Assembly: GCA_934217675.1 (NCBI GenBank)
Contig: CAKQCV010000051.1
Coordinates: 1-17,989, forward strand
Reading direction: 5' to 3'
DNA length: 17,989 nucleotides
Origin: an uncultured Prevotella sp.
GTDB lineage: Bacteria > Bacteroidota > Bacteroidia > Bacteroidales > Bacteroidaceae
Under the pieces are notes generated by a model. The model was not told the origin of the DNA. It made no database searches and saw nothing but the letters and a program-made list of their open reading frames with translations. Of the stretch, positions 1 to 6,989 are shown in pieces; the stretch's first letter is position 1, and each line of letters opens with the position of its first letter. Position numbers and translations under genes: made by a program.

Positions 1-68
1 GGATAGGGGAATCGAACCCCTATGCCAAGATTGAGAATCTTGTATCCTAACCATTAGATGAATCCACC
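1..68 (-). tRNA. tRNA-Glu (anticodon CUC), 3' end cut by the window edge
   Basis: The minus strand folds as a tRNA. The 5' acceptor strand is GGTGGAT. The D arm is ATCT/GGAT. The anticodon stem is CAAGA/TCTTG around the loop TTCTCAA, giving anticodon CTC (Glu, codon GAG). The T arm is AGGGG-TTCGATT-CCCCT. Only four bases (ATCC) of the 3' acceptor strand are inside the window; the last three acceptor bases and the discriminator lie before base 1. It follows tRNA-Ser by 32 nt on the same strand and is probably processed from the same transcript. Confidence 0.93.
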
Positions 69-100
69 ATCCTTTGATTTTGCATCTTTAAAACACTTGC

Positions 101-187
101 GGAAGCTGGGGGATTCGAACCCCCGGTACGATAAACTCGCACGGCAGTTTAGCAAACTGCTGGTTTCAGCCACTCACCCAAACTTCC
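101..187 (-). tRNA. tRNA-Ser (anticodon GCU)
   Basis: This is a complete 87-nt class II tRNA on the minus strand. The acceptor stem is GGAAGTT/AGCTTCC with one G-T wobble. The anticodon stem GCAGT/ACTGC encloses the loop TTGCTAA, giving anticodon GCT, which reads AGC/AGU serine codons. The variable arm is long, as expected for serine tRNAs, and the T arm is GGGGG-TTCGAAT-CCCCC. No CCA is encoded at the 3' end (TTAAAG follows on the minus strand). It is the first gene after the promoter at 232-262. Confidence 0.97.
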
Positions 188-231
188 TTTCGGTCTTGTT
201 CTGAACCACAAGCATTTCGTTTAATGCGGTG

Positions 232-262
232 CAAAGGTAGCGATTTATTTTTAACTACCAAA
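232..262 (-). promoter_or_regulatory. Bacteroidota-type promoter for the tRNA-Ser/tRNA-Glu unit
   Basis: Read on the minus strand there is TTTG (262-259), a 19-nt spacer, then TACCTTTG (239-232) followed by C. This matches the -33 TTTG / -7 TAnnTTTG consensus known for the Bacteroidota primary sigma factor. It lies about 45 bp upstream of the mature 5' end of tRNA-Ser, leaving a short leader. Confidence 0.85.
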
Positions 263-353
263 ACTTTTGATAATAAAATTGCAAGAAAGTGCTGTTTTTA
301 TTGATTAAATCTTTTTTCTTGTCATTTTTATATGTCTTACACCTTATTATATA

Positions 354-722
354 TTATGGTTGTTTCTGAAGTTGTGGCACTATAGCGAAATAAACAAGGT
401 CTTTATCTGTGTTGTTTTTCATTGAATGTGTATGTCCATCAGGACAATAATGTACTTGACCGGCTTTCACAACTTCTTTTTTGTCATCATAAATGAATGT
501 TGCTTCTCCCTCAACTACATATACAATCTCGCAGTTGCCTTCATGTTTATGTAAGCCACTTGATGCTCCTGGTTTCAAACGGCTCATCATTATTTTATTG
601 TCGTTGTCGATAAAATTACGTGTGTCGAGTTCTCCTTCGCCACCTTTGAAATTTTGTATCTTCTCTTCTTTAATTTTGCAGAAATCTATAAGCATATCTT
701 TGTTTTTTATTAAAGAGTCCAT
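354..722 (-). CDS. Small single-domain cupin protein
   Basis: This 122-aa protein is a compact beta-barrel cupin. Motif 1 is complete: G52, H58-K-H60, E65 and G72. Motif 2 is also complete: G88, P94-D-G96, H99 and N103. H58, H60, E65 and H99 are the expected metal ligands. Such stand-alone cupins include small-molecule isomerases, dioxygenases and binding proteins, so the substrate cannot be assigned. There is no signal peptide, so it should be cytoplasmic. I chose ATG at 722; an in-frame TTG at 737 would add five residues but is a poorer start codon. The gene begins 41 bp after the ABC permease stop with no recognisable promoter between, so it may be the last gene of that operon. The start codon sits in a 9-bp mRNA stem (see separate entry). 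Confidence 0.85.
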   Translation of the reverse strand: MDSLIKNKDMLIDFCKIKEEKIQNFKGGEGELDTRNFIDNDNKIMMSRLKPGASSGLHKHEGNCEIVYVVEGEATFIYDDKKEVVKAGQVHYCPDGHTHSMKNNTDKDLVYFAIVPQLQKQP

Positions 723-751
723 GATCTTGCTTAACAATCTCTATGGACTCT
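714..751 (-). promoter_or_regulatory. Inverted repeat covering the cupin start codon
   Basis: AGAGTCCAT (714-722) and ATGGACTCT (743-751) are perfect 9-bp inverted copies separated by 20 nt. In the minus-strand mRNA the 3' arm begins with the chosen ATG of the cupin gene, so the hairpin would bury the start codon. The loop holds the alternative TTG start. A regulatory role is inference from position only. Confidence 0.4.
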
Positions 752-763
752 ATAATGGTTTAT

Positions 764-1963
764 TTATTCTTTTCTATTCCATATATTCATTACTTTCCTC
801 TTTATAGCTATTTGATTTACTAAAGTTACGAATAAGAAAAGTATTATTCCAAGGATTATAGACATGAACATTGAATTTGAGTCTATTTGAGGGAATAATG
901 TTTCAATAATACTCATATAGTAATCTCTAACGAAGAACAGTATAATCCAAGTTATGAGCAAAACAGCAAAGTTTAATGTAACAGTAAGTATTTGGTATGG
1001 CATTGCAACCCTTGCAGGACTATAGCCTATCAACAGTAAATTTTCAAGTTTTGATGAGTTCTTTTGTACAAGCAAGTATATGCTCAACATCAGGATGTAG
1101 AAACTTAACACACTTATAATCAGTCCAATAACCATAACTAAAGAAACTATCATCTTCAAGAAATAGGTTGTTTTTTCTGCGTCAAGTTTATCGCTTTCAA
1201 CTTCATACCCTTTCTTATCAAGATATTTTGTTATATTGTCGTCGGCAGGATTGCCTACTTCAACAATGAGTCTTGTCGGATCTGATTTCTCTCCTGGAGC
1301 ATAATATTCATTGCTCCAATCCATGAATTTTTGCGGAACAAGAATAGTGTTGAGCCTGTTTGAGAATCCTATGACTTTTCCTTTATAGGCATCGTCATGT
1401 CCGTTACCGTGGATGAATATCTTAAAATCAATCATACCGACAAGTCCATCACTTATCTTTGGTAAAGAATGTGTCTGTGCAAAGCCAAAGTTATACATGT
1501 TTATATATGTTCTTGGCAATATTATTGGTACTTCATGACTACCTTCAATATAATTCCAGTCTTTAAGAGGAACATCAACAAAGCCGTCTGGTACGCTTTC
1601 GAAGAATAATTCAGAATTGAGGATAGACTGTCCGTTTACACCCATGTTTGCTTCTACCTTATATTCCGTAGAAGTGAATTTTCCTGCTTTCTTTGTGAAC
1701 TTTTGGTTTGAGAATTCATCAAGTTCAGCATTGCTGAATGTGTTTGTTTTTCCTGATAATGCATTTGCCGCTCCTATCTTTTTGCTTACTATAAGATAGT
1801 CAGCTTTCATAAAACTGTCTTGTGATGTGAAAACCGGAAGCACATCATTATAGAATTGAAATCCCAAAAGTACAATTAACATACCAAACAGGTTTGCAAA
1901 GAAGAAACCTACAAATTGTGGTATGCTTATATGCTGTCGTAGTAATTTCCAAACTAAATTCAT
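764..1963 (-). CDS. ABC transporter permease, FtsX-like, with a large external domain
   Basis: This is a 399-aa membrane protein. One N-terminal transmembrane helix (about 17-36) is followed by a long soluble region (about 37-265) and then three helices near 270-298, 322-345 and 366-385. This one-plus-three layout with a large extracytoplasmic domain is that of FtsX/MacB/LolC-type permeases, which usually do mechanotransmission, lipoprotein handling or extrusion rather than ordinary import. The start overlaps the stop of the upstream ATPase gene by 4 bp, indicating translational coupling and a shared complex. A predicted lipoprotein precedes the ATPase. The substrate is unknown. The family call rests on topology and partner, as the sequence itself is divergent. 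Confidence 0.8.
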   Translation of the reverse strand: MNLVWKLLRQHISIPQFVGFFFANLFGMLIVLLGFQFYNDVLPVFTSQDSFMKADYLIVSKKIGAANALSGKTNTFSNAELDEFSNQKFTKKAGKFTSTEYKVEANMGVNGQSILNSELFFESVPDGFVDVPLKDWNYIEGSHEVPIILPRTYINMYNFGFAQTHSLPKISDGLVGMIDFKIFIHGNGHDDAYKGKVIGFSNRLNTILVPQKFMDWSNEYYAPGEKSDPTRLIVEVGNPADDNITKYLDKKGYEVESDKLDAEKTTYFLKMIVSLVMVIGLIISVLSFYILMLSIYLLVQKNSSKLENLLLIGYSPARVAMPYQILTVTLNFAVLLITWIILFFVRDYYMSIIETLFPQIDSNSMFMSIILGIILFLFVTLVNQIAIKRKVMNIWNRKE

Positions 1964-2604
1964 AATCTGTATATTTTATCGTAATTCAAATCCATGTGTT
2001 TTCCGATACTGGTAACTATAACTCCAGCACCTTGTGATTTTGCCTCAGTCATCATTATGTCTGCCATTATTTCAGAGTTCCTGTCATCAAGATGGCTTAT
2101 CGGCTCATCAGCAAGAATAAAATCGAACGGTTGGGAGAGAGCTCTAATCATCGCAACACGTTGTTGCTGTCCGAATGACATCAGACCAACTTTGCTATTT
2201 AGTTTATTGGCTATGCCAAGTCGTTCAAACCATTCTTCTATTTGTTTTCTTGACTTAAACCCTGTAAGCTTGTTCTTTATCTCCACATTCTCCCATGCTG
2301 TGAGTTCTGGGAAAAGTCGTAACTCTTGGAACAGGTATGCAAGGTGCGTTTTTCTCATTTCCACCCAGTCCTTAACCTTATATTGAAGGGTTGAGGCATC
2401 ATCAAACTTTACGTTGCCTTCATAATCATGCCTATATCCAAGAATATAGCTGCAGAAAGTACTTTTTCCTTTTCCGCTTTCTGCTTCCACGAGATATAGT
2501 TTATCTTTCTTGAAAGAAGCTTGATTTTTCCAAATATCAGACTTCAAGTCTTCTTGATGTGAGAAGACGTGTGGAATCACGTTCTCAAATACAATCTTGT
2601 CCAT
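1960..2604 (-). CDS. ABC transporter ATP-binding protein (LolD/FtsE-like, divergent)
   Basis: This 214-aa protein is a single nucleotide-binding domain. Visible motifs are a Walker A variant AESGKGKST (41-49), the Q-loop Q93, the signature MSFGQ (142-146, in place of LSGGQ), Walker B FILADE (162-167, with catalytic E167) and the D-loop SHLD (170-173). Where the switch histidine is expected the sequence reads VTS, with S199 in the histidine position; the nearest histidine is H203. It should power the FtsX-like permease encoded next, with which it overlaps by 4 bp, and it starts 2 bp after the lipoprotein gene stops. Length and motif spacing suit the LolD/MacB/FtsE group. Function beyond ATP-driven work on the envelope is unassigned. 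Confidence 0.88.
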   Translation of the reverse strand: MDKIVFENVIPHVFSHQEDLKSDIWKNQASFKKDKLYLVEAESGKGKSTFCSYILGYRHDYEGNVKFDDASTLQYKVKDWVEMRKTHLAYLFQELRLFPELTAWENVEIKNKLTGFKSRKQIEEWFERLGIANKLNSKVGLMSFGQQQRVAMIRALSQPFDFILADEPISHLDDRNSEIMADIMMTEAKSQGAGVIVTSIGKHMDLNYDKIYRL

Positions 2605-2606
2605 AT

Positions 2607-3986
2607 TTATTTAATGCAATATATAACATAGTTTATTTTTCCAAATAAAGGCGCAAGCATATCTGTTATTGTGCTGTATTCTTTGTTTTCGGTGATAATC
2701 TGTCTTATATTGAGTGCCATGCAGAATCGTTGCTCGCTAATTGTTTTTCTTAGTTCAGACGAGAGTGGAGCGGGTGAGGGCTTTAATATGCCTATAGCTG
2801 TAGCTTTGTCTGTGCTGCCATAGAATTCGTTGCTGTCTGATACACCAAACCAAAAGTTGGTATCACCACTTTTGAAGCAGAAACTATTATGCCCCCAATC
2901 TGTGATGCTGCTTCCGTCCGGACATGATTTCTTCCAGTAGTCAACATCTTTCAGAAATCCATGCTGTGCCAGTTGAGCAGCCATTGTCATTTTTATGTTG
3001 TTTTCAGAATAAGAGTTAACCCCAATCATCATATCACCGTCAACACTTTTTAATATGTTATCCATATCAATAGCTGTGTTCATTCCAGCAAGTAGCATGC
3101 CAAGCCCCGTGCTGTTGTGTAGCATTTTTACAAACTCCTTTCCGTTTACATTCATGAATATGGAACATAGAGTATTTCCAGGCATATTGTTTATGTATCT
3201 GCCGTTTAACTTTCTGAATTTACCGGTTCCTTCTTTAAGTGCTTTATTTATTGAACTATTGAACGAGAAAGATTCGCCAGATATCTTGAGGCATCCGTTT
3301 TTGCCGGTATCTATTGATGCAGCAATAATTATTTGGGATGCATCGGCTTCTTTAGGTGCCCCTATAGTAAATGGTGCTGCTATCTTTTCTGGTAGTGCAT
3401 CAACTTGTGCTACAATAGACACAGGACTGTTTATACTGTCTATTTTTTCATAAAGAGGAGTGGCTTTAATACCGTCGTCTTCTTTTTGCTTTAAGCATCT
3501 TGACAAAGTTCTTATGGCATCCGCTTCTTGCGCTGGCAGAATAGGTCCCATGAGCAGTAAGGATTTACTGTTGAAACAAATTGCCCATGAGTTTCTTAGT
3601 AAAGAATAGCACATTTCTCTACGTTCAGTGACTTTATTGCACAAGCCCTGTCTTGAAAGTTCATTCAGCCAATCTTTTAGGGCATCTTCGTCATTCACTT
3701 TGGCACAGCATCCAAGATTGCCTTCAGTTGTTTCGTAGAAGTATAGTTTGCTATCCAAGTCTATTCCGCAATCTTCTGCATTTTTTGTATGAAATAATGA
3801 TTCAATGATACTGCTGTTGTTGTCATTTCCGAATTGTGTAGCAGTTTTTTTTATGTCTACAGATATTAAAGCATTGCTATTGCCTGGAATAGTATTAATG
3901 TAATCGTCTCCTGAGCATGAAGAATAAATGCAAATGCTGGCAATTACAACCAACATTTGCAATATTGTCTTTTTAATATTTTCCAT
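2607..3986 (-). CDS. Predicted lipoprotein, DUF4836-like
   Basis: This 459-aa protein starts with a basic then hydrophobic N-terminus ending in Y21-S-S-C24, a plausible lipobox. The residues after the cysteine (CSGDDY) include two aspartates, which resembles the acidic surface-export signal reported for Bacteroidota lipoproteins. The mature start (about GNSNALISVDIK) and overall length resemble the DUF4836 family of Bacteroidales lipoproteins; this is recognition by eye, not a domain search. No catalytic motif was found. It lies 25 bp after rsmE and 2 bp before the ABC ATPase gene, so it is probably the envelope partner of that transporter. It could act as a substrate-binding or regulatory subunit on the outer membrane, but this is inferred from context. 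Confidence 0.65.
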   Translation of the reverse strand: MENIKKTILQMLVVIASICIYSSCSGDDYINTIPGNSNALISVDIKKTATQFGNDNNSSIIESLFHTKNAEDCGIDLDSKLYFYETTEGNLGCCAKVNDEDALKDWLNELSRQGLCNKVTERREMCYSLLRNSWAICFNSKSLLLMGPILPAQEADAIRTLSRCLKQKEDDGIKATPLYEKIDSINSPVSIVAQVDALPEKIAAPFTIGAPKEADASQIIIAASIDTGKNGCLKISGESFSFNSSINKALKEGTGKFRKLNGRYINNMPGNTLCSIFMNVNGKEFVKMLHNSTGLGMLLAGMNTAIDMDNILKSVDGDMMIGVNSYSENNIKMTMAAQLAQHGFLKDVDYWKKSCPDGSSITDWGHNSFCFKSGDTNFWFGVSDSNEFYGSTDKATAIGILKPSPAPLSSELRKTISEQRFCMALNIRQIITENKEYSTITDMLAPLFGKINYVIYCIK

Positions 3987-4011
3987 TCTGATATATTGTT
4001 GTTATTCTGAA

Positions 4012-4737
4012 TTATTCTCTACAAATCAATTGCGCTGTCATTGCAGCATATAGCGCAGCAGTTTCGGTGCGTAGTCTGCTTTTCCCAAGGCTGACAGGTA
4101 TGAACCCTTTTGAAATGGCAAGTTTTACTTCATCAATTGAAAAATCTCCTTCAGGACCTATAAGAATGGTGATATCGTCTCCTGTTTTGTGTTCTTTAGA
4201 TAGAGTATCAAACAAATCAACACTTTCGATTTCATTGTAGCAATGTGCTATGAATTTCATTCCGTCACGTCCTTTTTCTATAAAGTCTTTAAACGAAATT
4301 AATGGAGAAAGTACAGGCTTCCATGGCTTTCTGCTTTGTTTCATGGCAGAAATAATAATTTTGTCGAGTCTGACCGTACGCATTGTCTTCCTTTCTGAAA
4401 ATTTGCAATTAAGGAAAACAAGTTCGTCAACTCCAATTTCTGTGGCTTTTTCAGAAAACCATTCTGTTCTGTCCATCATTTTTGTTGGAGCCATACCAAT
4501 GCATATATTACCTTTCCATGTCTTTGCTTGTGGCAATTTTTCTTTTATCTCATAAATGCAATGTTTTGTTGCAGCAAGAGTAACTTCTGCTCTATAGAAA
4601 TTTCCAGTTCCATCCATAAGAAACATTTCATCGCCACTTTTCAATCTAAGCACTCTTAAGGCATGCATAGCCTCCTCTGCAGGCAGTTCATTAGTTGTTG
4701 CTGCATCAGGAACGTAAAAATATCTTGCCTCTTTCAT
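4012..4737 (-). CDS. rsmE: 16S rRNA (uracil(1498)-N(3))-methyltransferase
   Basis: RsmE is a SPOUT-class enzyme that methylates N3 of U1498 in 16S rRNA in the assembled 30S subunit, using S-adenosylmethionine. This 241-aa protein has the usual family length and hallmarks: KATEIGVDEL (97-106), KQSRKPWKP (133-141), the SAM-site loop IGPEGDFS (193-200) and the trefoil-knot motif LGKSRLRTETA (217-227). The N-terminal 70 residues correspond to the PUA-like RNA-binding domain. The gene starts 3 bp after the stop of the DUF151 gene and is followed after 25 bp by the lipoprotein gene, so it sits inside the long minus-strand operon. Assignment is secure. Confidence 0.96.
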   Translation of the reverse strand: MKEARYFYVPDAATTNELPAEEAMHALRVLRLKSGDEMFLMDGTGNFYRAEVTLAATKHCIYEIKEKLPQAKTWKGNICIGMAPTKMMDRTEWFSEKATEIGVDELVFLNCKFSERKTMRTVRLDKIIISAMKQSRKPWKPVLSPLISFKDFIEKGRDGMKFIAHCYNEIESVDLFDTLSKEHKTGDDITILIGPEGDFSIDEVKLAISKGFIPVSLGKSRLRTETAALYAAMTAQLICRE

Positions 4738-4740
4738 ATT

Positions 4741-5295
4741 TTATTCAATTTCGTTATTTCTTCTGTCAAGTTCTTTCTTGATGATTGATGCTTTCTCGTA
4801 GTCCTCATCGCTGATAGCTTGTTCCAAGTTTTTGTTGAGCAAATCTTTGCTGATTTCATTTATTGGTGCAACAAAGTGCTTGTTATCTTTCCTGTATTTG
4901 ACAGCCTTTTTTTTCATTAAATCCTCTTTTATCATAATTGGAGAATTTGTCACGACAGCAATTAAAATACCATCTGCAAATTTTACAGGAAATTTCATAT
5001 CGGTGACTTTATCGTAAATACATACCTTATAATGCATGCATTCTATTTCCGTTATATGAAGTTCACAATCAACTTGTCTATGAGATTTCAGCATTTTGAA
5101 CATTGTTTCAACACATGAGAATTTGGTTAATTCTTTGTCGTGCTTACGAATACATATTGCATTGGCAACTGCTGTCTCACCTATAGCGGTAAGCATTCTT
5201 GTTTGTTGCTCGTCTGCAAGTGTGATTATAGAAGCTTCTGTTCCTGGTATGTCAGTAGCATTATCAAAATGCAGCTTAATCCATCGTCCTTCCAT
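4741..5295 (-). CDS. DUF151 bifunctional-nuclease-family protein with C-terminal UVR motif
   Basis: This 184-aa protein has two parts. Residues about 20-125 match the DUF151/BFN domain, including the conserved stretches around GEAEA-like GETAVANAI (39-47) and FADGILIAV (106-114). Residues about 153-180 form a helical UvrB/UvrC (UVR) motif of the LEQAISDEDYEKAS type. BFN-domain proteins in plants have been reported to act as nucleases; bacterial members are largely uncharacterised. The UVR motif usually mediates protein contact. I chose ATG at 5295 because GGAAGGA lies 8 nt upstream; an upstream ATG at 5352 would overlap nupG by 35 bp and add a poor N-terminus. It follows nupG by 22 bp and precedes rsmE by 3 bp, so it is co-transcribed with both. 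Confidence 0.88.
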   Translation of the reverse strand: MEGRWIKLHFDNATDIPGTEASIITLADEQQTRMLTAIGETAVANAICIRKHDKELTKFSCVETMFKMLKSHRQVDCELHITEIECMHYKVCIYDKVTDMKFPVKFADGILIAVVTNSPIMIKEDLMKKKAVKYRKDNKHFVAPINEISKDLLNKNLEQAISDEDYEKASIIKKELDRRNNEIE

Positions 5296-5317
5296 TTCAT
5301 TTATCCTTCCATAAATG

Positions 5318-6631
5318 TTATTTTTCTTCTTTGTGTGTGAACATAAATGCAAAGCTTATACCAACGAGCAATGCAAAGCCGGCAAAAATGAACCAGCATG
5401 TTTGCCAGTCACCAACGAGGTATCCGTCTTGTGTCCATGTGCAGTAGTGATTAACAATCTCTCCTGCGAGTAAGGTTCCGATTGTTGCTCCAAGCCCATT
5501 TGTCATCAGCATGAAAAGTCCTTGTGCTGAAGCTTTTATGTCTTCACTGCATTCTGCATTAACAAACAGACCGCCTGATACATTGAAGAAATCGAAAGCG
5601 ACTCCATATACAAGGCATGAGAGGATAAATAAAATTACTCCAGGAAATGCAGGACCGCCAAGTCCGAAAAATCCAAATCTAAGTACCCATGCGAACATTG
5701 CAATGAGCATAACATTTTTTATTCCATATTTTTTTAGGAAGAATGGGATTAGCAGGATGCAGAAAGCCTCTGCGATTTGTGATATTGATATAAGTAATGT
5801 TGCATTGTTTGCAGCAAACGTGTTGGCAAGTAGTGCGTCTGCTTTAAAGTGGGTTATGAAAGGTGTTGCGTATCCGTTTGTAACTTGTAATGACATTCCG
5901 AGAAGTCCGGAGAAGATGAAGAACAGAGCCATCTTCTTTGTCTTGAAAAGCTTAAATGCATCAAGACCAAATATTTCTATCAGTGTTTTCTTTTCGCTGC
6001 CTTCTTTCTTCTCTACCAATTTACACTGTGGCAACATGAAAAAGCTATAAACGAATAAAACTACACTAAGAATTCCTGACACAAGGAATTGCATGTATGT
6101 ATATTGGAATTTATTGGAATTTTCTGCTAATGTCAGCGAGAACGTTCCGTCACTTATGTTCGCACAATTTACGAACCACATTGTGATAATAAAACCTACT
6201 GTACCGAGAACACGGATTGGTGGAAAGTCTTTTACAGTGTCTCTTCCATGGTCTTGCAATATTTTAAAAGCCACCGTGTTTGACAATGCAAGTGTTGGCA
6301 TATAGAAAGCTACGCTCAATGTATATATTGTTATAAAGACAGCTTTTTCCGGGGTTGCTTGGCTTGCTCCAATCATGCAAAGGGCTATCATTCCTACACC
6401 GGCTGCAAGATGGCATAGTCCTAATAATCTTTGTGGTTGTATCCATTTGTCGGCAACTATACCCATTAGTGTTGGCATAAAGATGGATACTATTCCTTGT
6501 ATTGCATAGAACCATGATATTTCTGTTCCCATGCCGGCTTTGCCGAGATAATTGCCCATAGATGTAAGATAGGCACCCCACACGGCAAACTCCAAGAAAT
6601 TCATTACGGACAAGCGTACTTTCAAATTCAT
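5318..6631 (-). CDS. nupG: Nucleoside permease, NupG-type (MFS, nucleoside:H+ symporter)
   Basis: This 437-aa inner-membrane protein has about twelve hydrophobic helices. It closely resembles E. coli NupG along its length: MNLK start, GIVADKW (57-63), the DFPPIR...GTVGFI segment, GLDAFKLFK, the KKYGIKNVM loop, the VAFDFFN...SGG segment and ASAQGLF...MTNG near the C-terminus. NupG imports purine and pyrimidine nucleosides using the proton gradient. It is the first gene after a consensus promoter at 6680-6710 and probably heads the operon running to about 764. Its neighbours (a nuclease-like protein and an rRNA methylase) make a nucleic-acid salvage theme possible, but this is only contextual. 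Confidence 0.93.
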   Translation of the reverse strand: MNLKVRLSVMNFLEFAVWGAYLTSMGNYLGKAGMGTEISWFYAIQGIVSIFMPTLMGIVADKWIQPQRLLGLCHLAAGVGMIALCMIGASQATPEKAVFITIYTLSVAFYMPTLALSNTVAFKILQDHGRDTVKDFPPIRVLGTVGFIITMWFVNCANISDGTFSLTLAENSNKFQYTYMQFLVSGILSVVLFVYSFFMLPQCKLVEKKEGSEKKTLIEIFGLDAFKLFKTKKMALFFIFSGLLGMSLQVTNGYATPFITHFKADALLANTFAANNATLLISISQIAEAFCILLIPFFLKKYGIKNVMLIAMFAWVLRFGFFGLGGPAFPGVILFILSCLVYGVAFDFFNVSGGLFVNAECSEDIKASAQGLFMLMTNGLGATIGTLLAGEIVNHYCTWTQDGYLVGDWQTCWFIFAGFALLVGISFAFMFTHKEEK

Positions 6632-6679
6632 CGTATTATAAATTTTTTAGTTAATCAAATAGTGTATCTATATATGATG

Positions 6680-6710
6680 CAAAGTTAGTGTAAAAAAACA
6701 AATAGCCAAA
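6680..6710 (-). promoter_or_regulatory. Bacteroidota-type promoter for nupG and the downstream operon
   Basis: On the minus strand TTTG (6710-6707) is followed after exactly 19 nt by TAACTTTG (6687-6680) and then C. This is a full match to the -33/-7 consensus. It predicts a leader of roughly 40 nt before the nupG ATG at 6631. No other consensus promoter was seen between here and the cupin gene. Confidence 0.85.
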
Positions 6711-6801
6711 AGAAAAAGTTATGTTTTTTCTTTTGTACTTATCTACCGGTTGGTTCATATAGTCTGTTATTGTCATTTTGTATTTTACGCATGCTTCCAA
6801 T

Positions 6802-6838
6802 TGTCTGCTGTATAAAACAGCAGGACATGGATTTTTTT
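6802..6838 (+). terminator. Bulged hairpin plus T tract, reading in the plus direction
   Basis: TGTCTGCTGT (6802-6811) pairs with ACAGCA-G-GACA (6817-6827) around a 5-nt loop, with a single bulged G. Seven T follow four bases later (6832-6838). This has the form of an intrinsic terminator for plus-strand transcription, although no plus-strand gene lies upstream. On the minus strand, where prfC transcripts would arrive, the hairpin lacks a following T tract. The role is uncertain. Confidence 0.4.
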
Positions 6839-6870
6839 GCTTTTAACATATATTTGTATTCTTATACCAC

Positions 6871-6989
6871 TTTGCGCCACTTGCGCCACTTGCGCCATTG
6901 CGCCAAATTAGTAAAAACAGTATAAAACCACTATTTTTAGCTATTTGGCTATTTTGGCGCAATGGCGCAAGTGGCGCAAGTGGCGCAAA
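6871..6989. repeat. Perfect 37-bp inverted repeat built of tandem 9-bp units
   Basis: Arm 6871-6907 and arm 6953-6989 are exact reverse complements over all 37 bases, separated by 45 bp. Within each arm the motif TGGCGCAAG (or its complement) is repeated about four times in tandem, the innermost copy being one base short and the outermost ending in A. Each unit holds the self-complementary core GCGC, so several pairing registers are possible. The spacer can extend the stem partly (TAGTAAAAA against TTTTTAGCTA with a bulge). The arms are GC-rich against AT-rich flanks. It lies between the prfC stop and the nupG promoter. Confidence 0.95.

Noticed and set aside
493..807. 104-codon plus-strand ORF opposite the cupin gene
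   Set aside because: It is antisense to a protein with both cupin motifs intact and shows no family resemblance.
5511..6050. 179-codon plus-strand ORF inside nupG
   Set aside because: It is antisense to a gene clearly homologous to NupG, with composition expected of a complementary-strand shadow.
6785..6898. 37-codon minus-strand ORF starting inside the left repeat arm (MAQVAQVAQS...)
   Set aside because: Its start is formed by the tandem repeat itself, the length is short, there is no ribosome binding site, and the end runs through the bulged hairpin. It is most likely a by-product of the repeat.
6871..6989. CRISPR array
   Set aside because: The units are contiguous 9-mers without spacers and the arms are inverted, not direct; no cas gene is present.
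6871..6989. Invertible promoter (phase-variation switch)
   Set aside because: The 45-bp spacer holds no complete TTTG-N19-TAnnTTTG promoter and there is no recombinase gene in the window. It cannot be wholly excluded.
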